Below are positions 63,201-64,000 of a stretch of 64,000 nt of DNA, piece after piece. Position 1 is the stretch's first letter; each line of letters begins with the position of its first letter. The notes beneath the pieces were generated by a model. It saw nothing but the letters and a program-made list of their open reading frames with translations, had not been told where the DNA came from and ran no database searches. The stretch is from Rhynchopus euleeides (Eukaryota > Euglenozoa > Diplonemea > Diplonemida > Diplonemidae). The stretch covers positions 310,001 through 374,000 of the forward strand of contig OY723306.1 in the NCBI GenBank assembly GCA_963210315.1, written 5' to 3'. A program made the translations under genes and the position numbers.

Positions 63201-64000
63201 GCAACCCTGCATGATGCCGTTAGTTGGCAGGAAGCCTTCCCCGATGGTGCCGCTCGCCCGGAAGTGCCGCTGCATCGTCCTGTACGCTGCTCGCAGGGTG
63301 CGCAGGACACGGGCGTCGAAACCGAGCTCCGCAGCCAGGCGGAAGGTGAGGTCGATTGGCACCGTGTCGAAGCACTTCTTGAAGTCGAGGGCGACTCCGT
63401 GCAGCGGTCGCCCTGTGAGGTGGGCTTCTTCAATACGTGCCGCCAGGTGCCAGATGAGGTCCTCCGCACCGTGGCCAGGCCGGCAGCCGTGCAGGTCTTC
63501 GGGCGCGATGATCTCCAACCACTTCAGTGCCGGTTTCACCCGGATAGCTGCCCACACTCTGTACAGCACGGGGGTGATACTGATGGGGCGCTGCGACAGT
63601 GGCTCTCCTGAGCTGCCAGGCTTGGGGATGAGGCAGATCATGGCGTGCATCAGCTGCTCCGGCCACTCGCCCGACCGTTCAACTTCGTTGAACACCTCCG
63701 CGAAGAGCCTGAGGAGTTCGTGCGGGAGTTGTCTCAGTTCGTGGACCCGCCAACCGTGCAGGCCCGGCGAGGTGGACGTGGACATCTTGGCCAAGGCCTT
63801 CCCAACGTCTTCTGCCGTGATGGTCTTGCACTCCATGTCAGCCACCTCGGGGAGAAAGCGGAGGTACTTTTGGCGGAAGGTGTCCCACCGGGGCTCTGGC
63901 GTCGTTGCGTACTTACGGAAGTACCCTCCCCACGCCGTGTCGCTCCTCAGCAGCTCGTCCGCCTCCTTGGGGCAGGCCGTGAAAGAGCCGTCTTCGCGCC
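60273..64000 (-). mobile_element. LINE 1 retrotransposon, right-arm copy, cut by the window end
   Basis: Mirror of 2701-6428: the ORF2 segment from just before the reverse transcriptase to the stop (60273-60275). The frame is open to the window edge, and the RT motifs (LDFKKCFDTVP, MQGCPIS, FVDD), the CRYC...HLWWDC knuckle, RNase H and the Cys/His-rich tail are identical to the left copy. The OTU and endonuclease domains would lie beyond the window. Confidence 0.88.

Larger units (their letters stand above)
39201..64000 (-). repeat. Right arm of the ~25-kb inverted repeat
   Basis: Reverse complement of 2701-27684, starting at the first base after the gap and continuing past the window end. 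It is 184 bp shorter than the left arm because of two deletions in the AACCGGTT arrays (near 42900 and 45040). Elsewhere the mirror offset is constant, including over microsatellites and long G/C runs. Confidence 0.97.

Overview
The window is nuclear-type DNA from a GC-rich microbial eukaryote (an alga or other protist; the sequence does not fix the taxon). Reasons: protein genes split by short GT-AG introns, two APE-type non-LTR retrotransposons, long microsatellites and homopolymers, and eukaryote-only families (SLC44 choline-transporter-like protein, a CAAX-tailed PRL phosphatase). There are no prokaryotic operons, rRNA, CRISPR or convincing tRNA. The layout is dominated by an inverted repeat of about 25 kb. 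Left arm 2701-27684 and right arm 39201-64000 are reverse complements. The right arm begins exactly at a 200-N gap (39001-39200) and still continues at the window end.

Left arm, with mirror coordinates in parentheses: a non-LTR retrotransposon coding OTU protease, EEP endonuclease, reverse transcriptase and RNase H, 1-6428 + (60273-64000 -); a degenerate 3.37-kb DNA transposon with 16-bp terminal inverted repeats and a TCT target duplication, 7899-11270 (55431-58802); a four-exon SLC44 gene, 11517-15433 - (51268-55184 +); a secreted HExxHxxGxxH metalloprotease with a beta-trefoil tail, 17152-18705 - (47996-49549 +); a four-exon PRL/PTP4A phosphatase, 21384-25962 - (40923-45317 +), whose 3-kb last intron is full of AACCGGTT palindrome arrays; and the 5' end of a second, 5'-truncated retrotransposon, about 27415 onward.

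The single-copy centre, 27685-39000, holds the rest of that frameshifted retrotransposon (to 31895), a 469-bp MITE flanked by TA (32621-33089), low-complexity intergenic DNA, and the 3' part of a large multi-exon gene on the minus strand (35805-39000). That gene ends in a PDZ domain and a coiled coil, resembles the C-terminal part of RNF213-like proteins, and runs into the gap.

The arms keep a constant mirror offset across microsatellites and long G runs. The only net length differences seen are two deletions in the AACCGGTT arrays, each exactly between direct repeats. This looks more like one sequence used twice in assembly (or a haplotig joined in reverse) than an old duplication, so each arm gene may exist only once per haploid genome. 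The host genes are unrelated housekeeping or secretory genes with no shared pathway. The most unusual content is the OTU-bearing retrotransposon, the palindrome arrays, the strict GTATG splice donors and the two structurally defined transposons.
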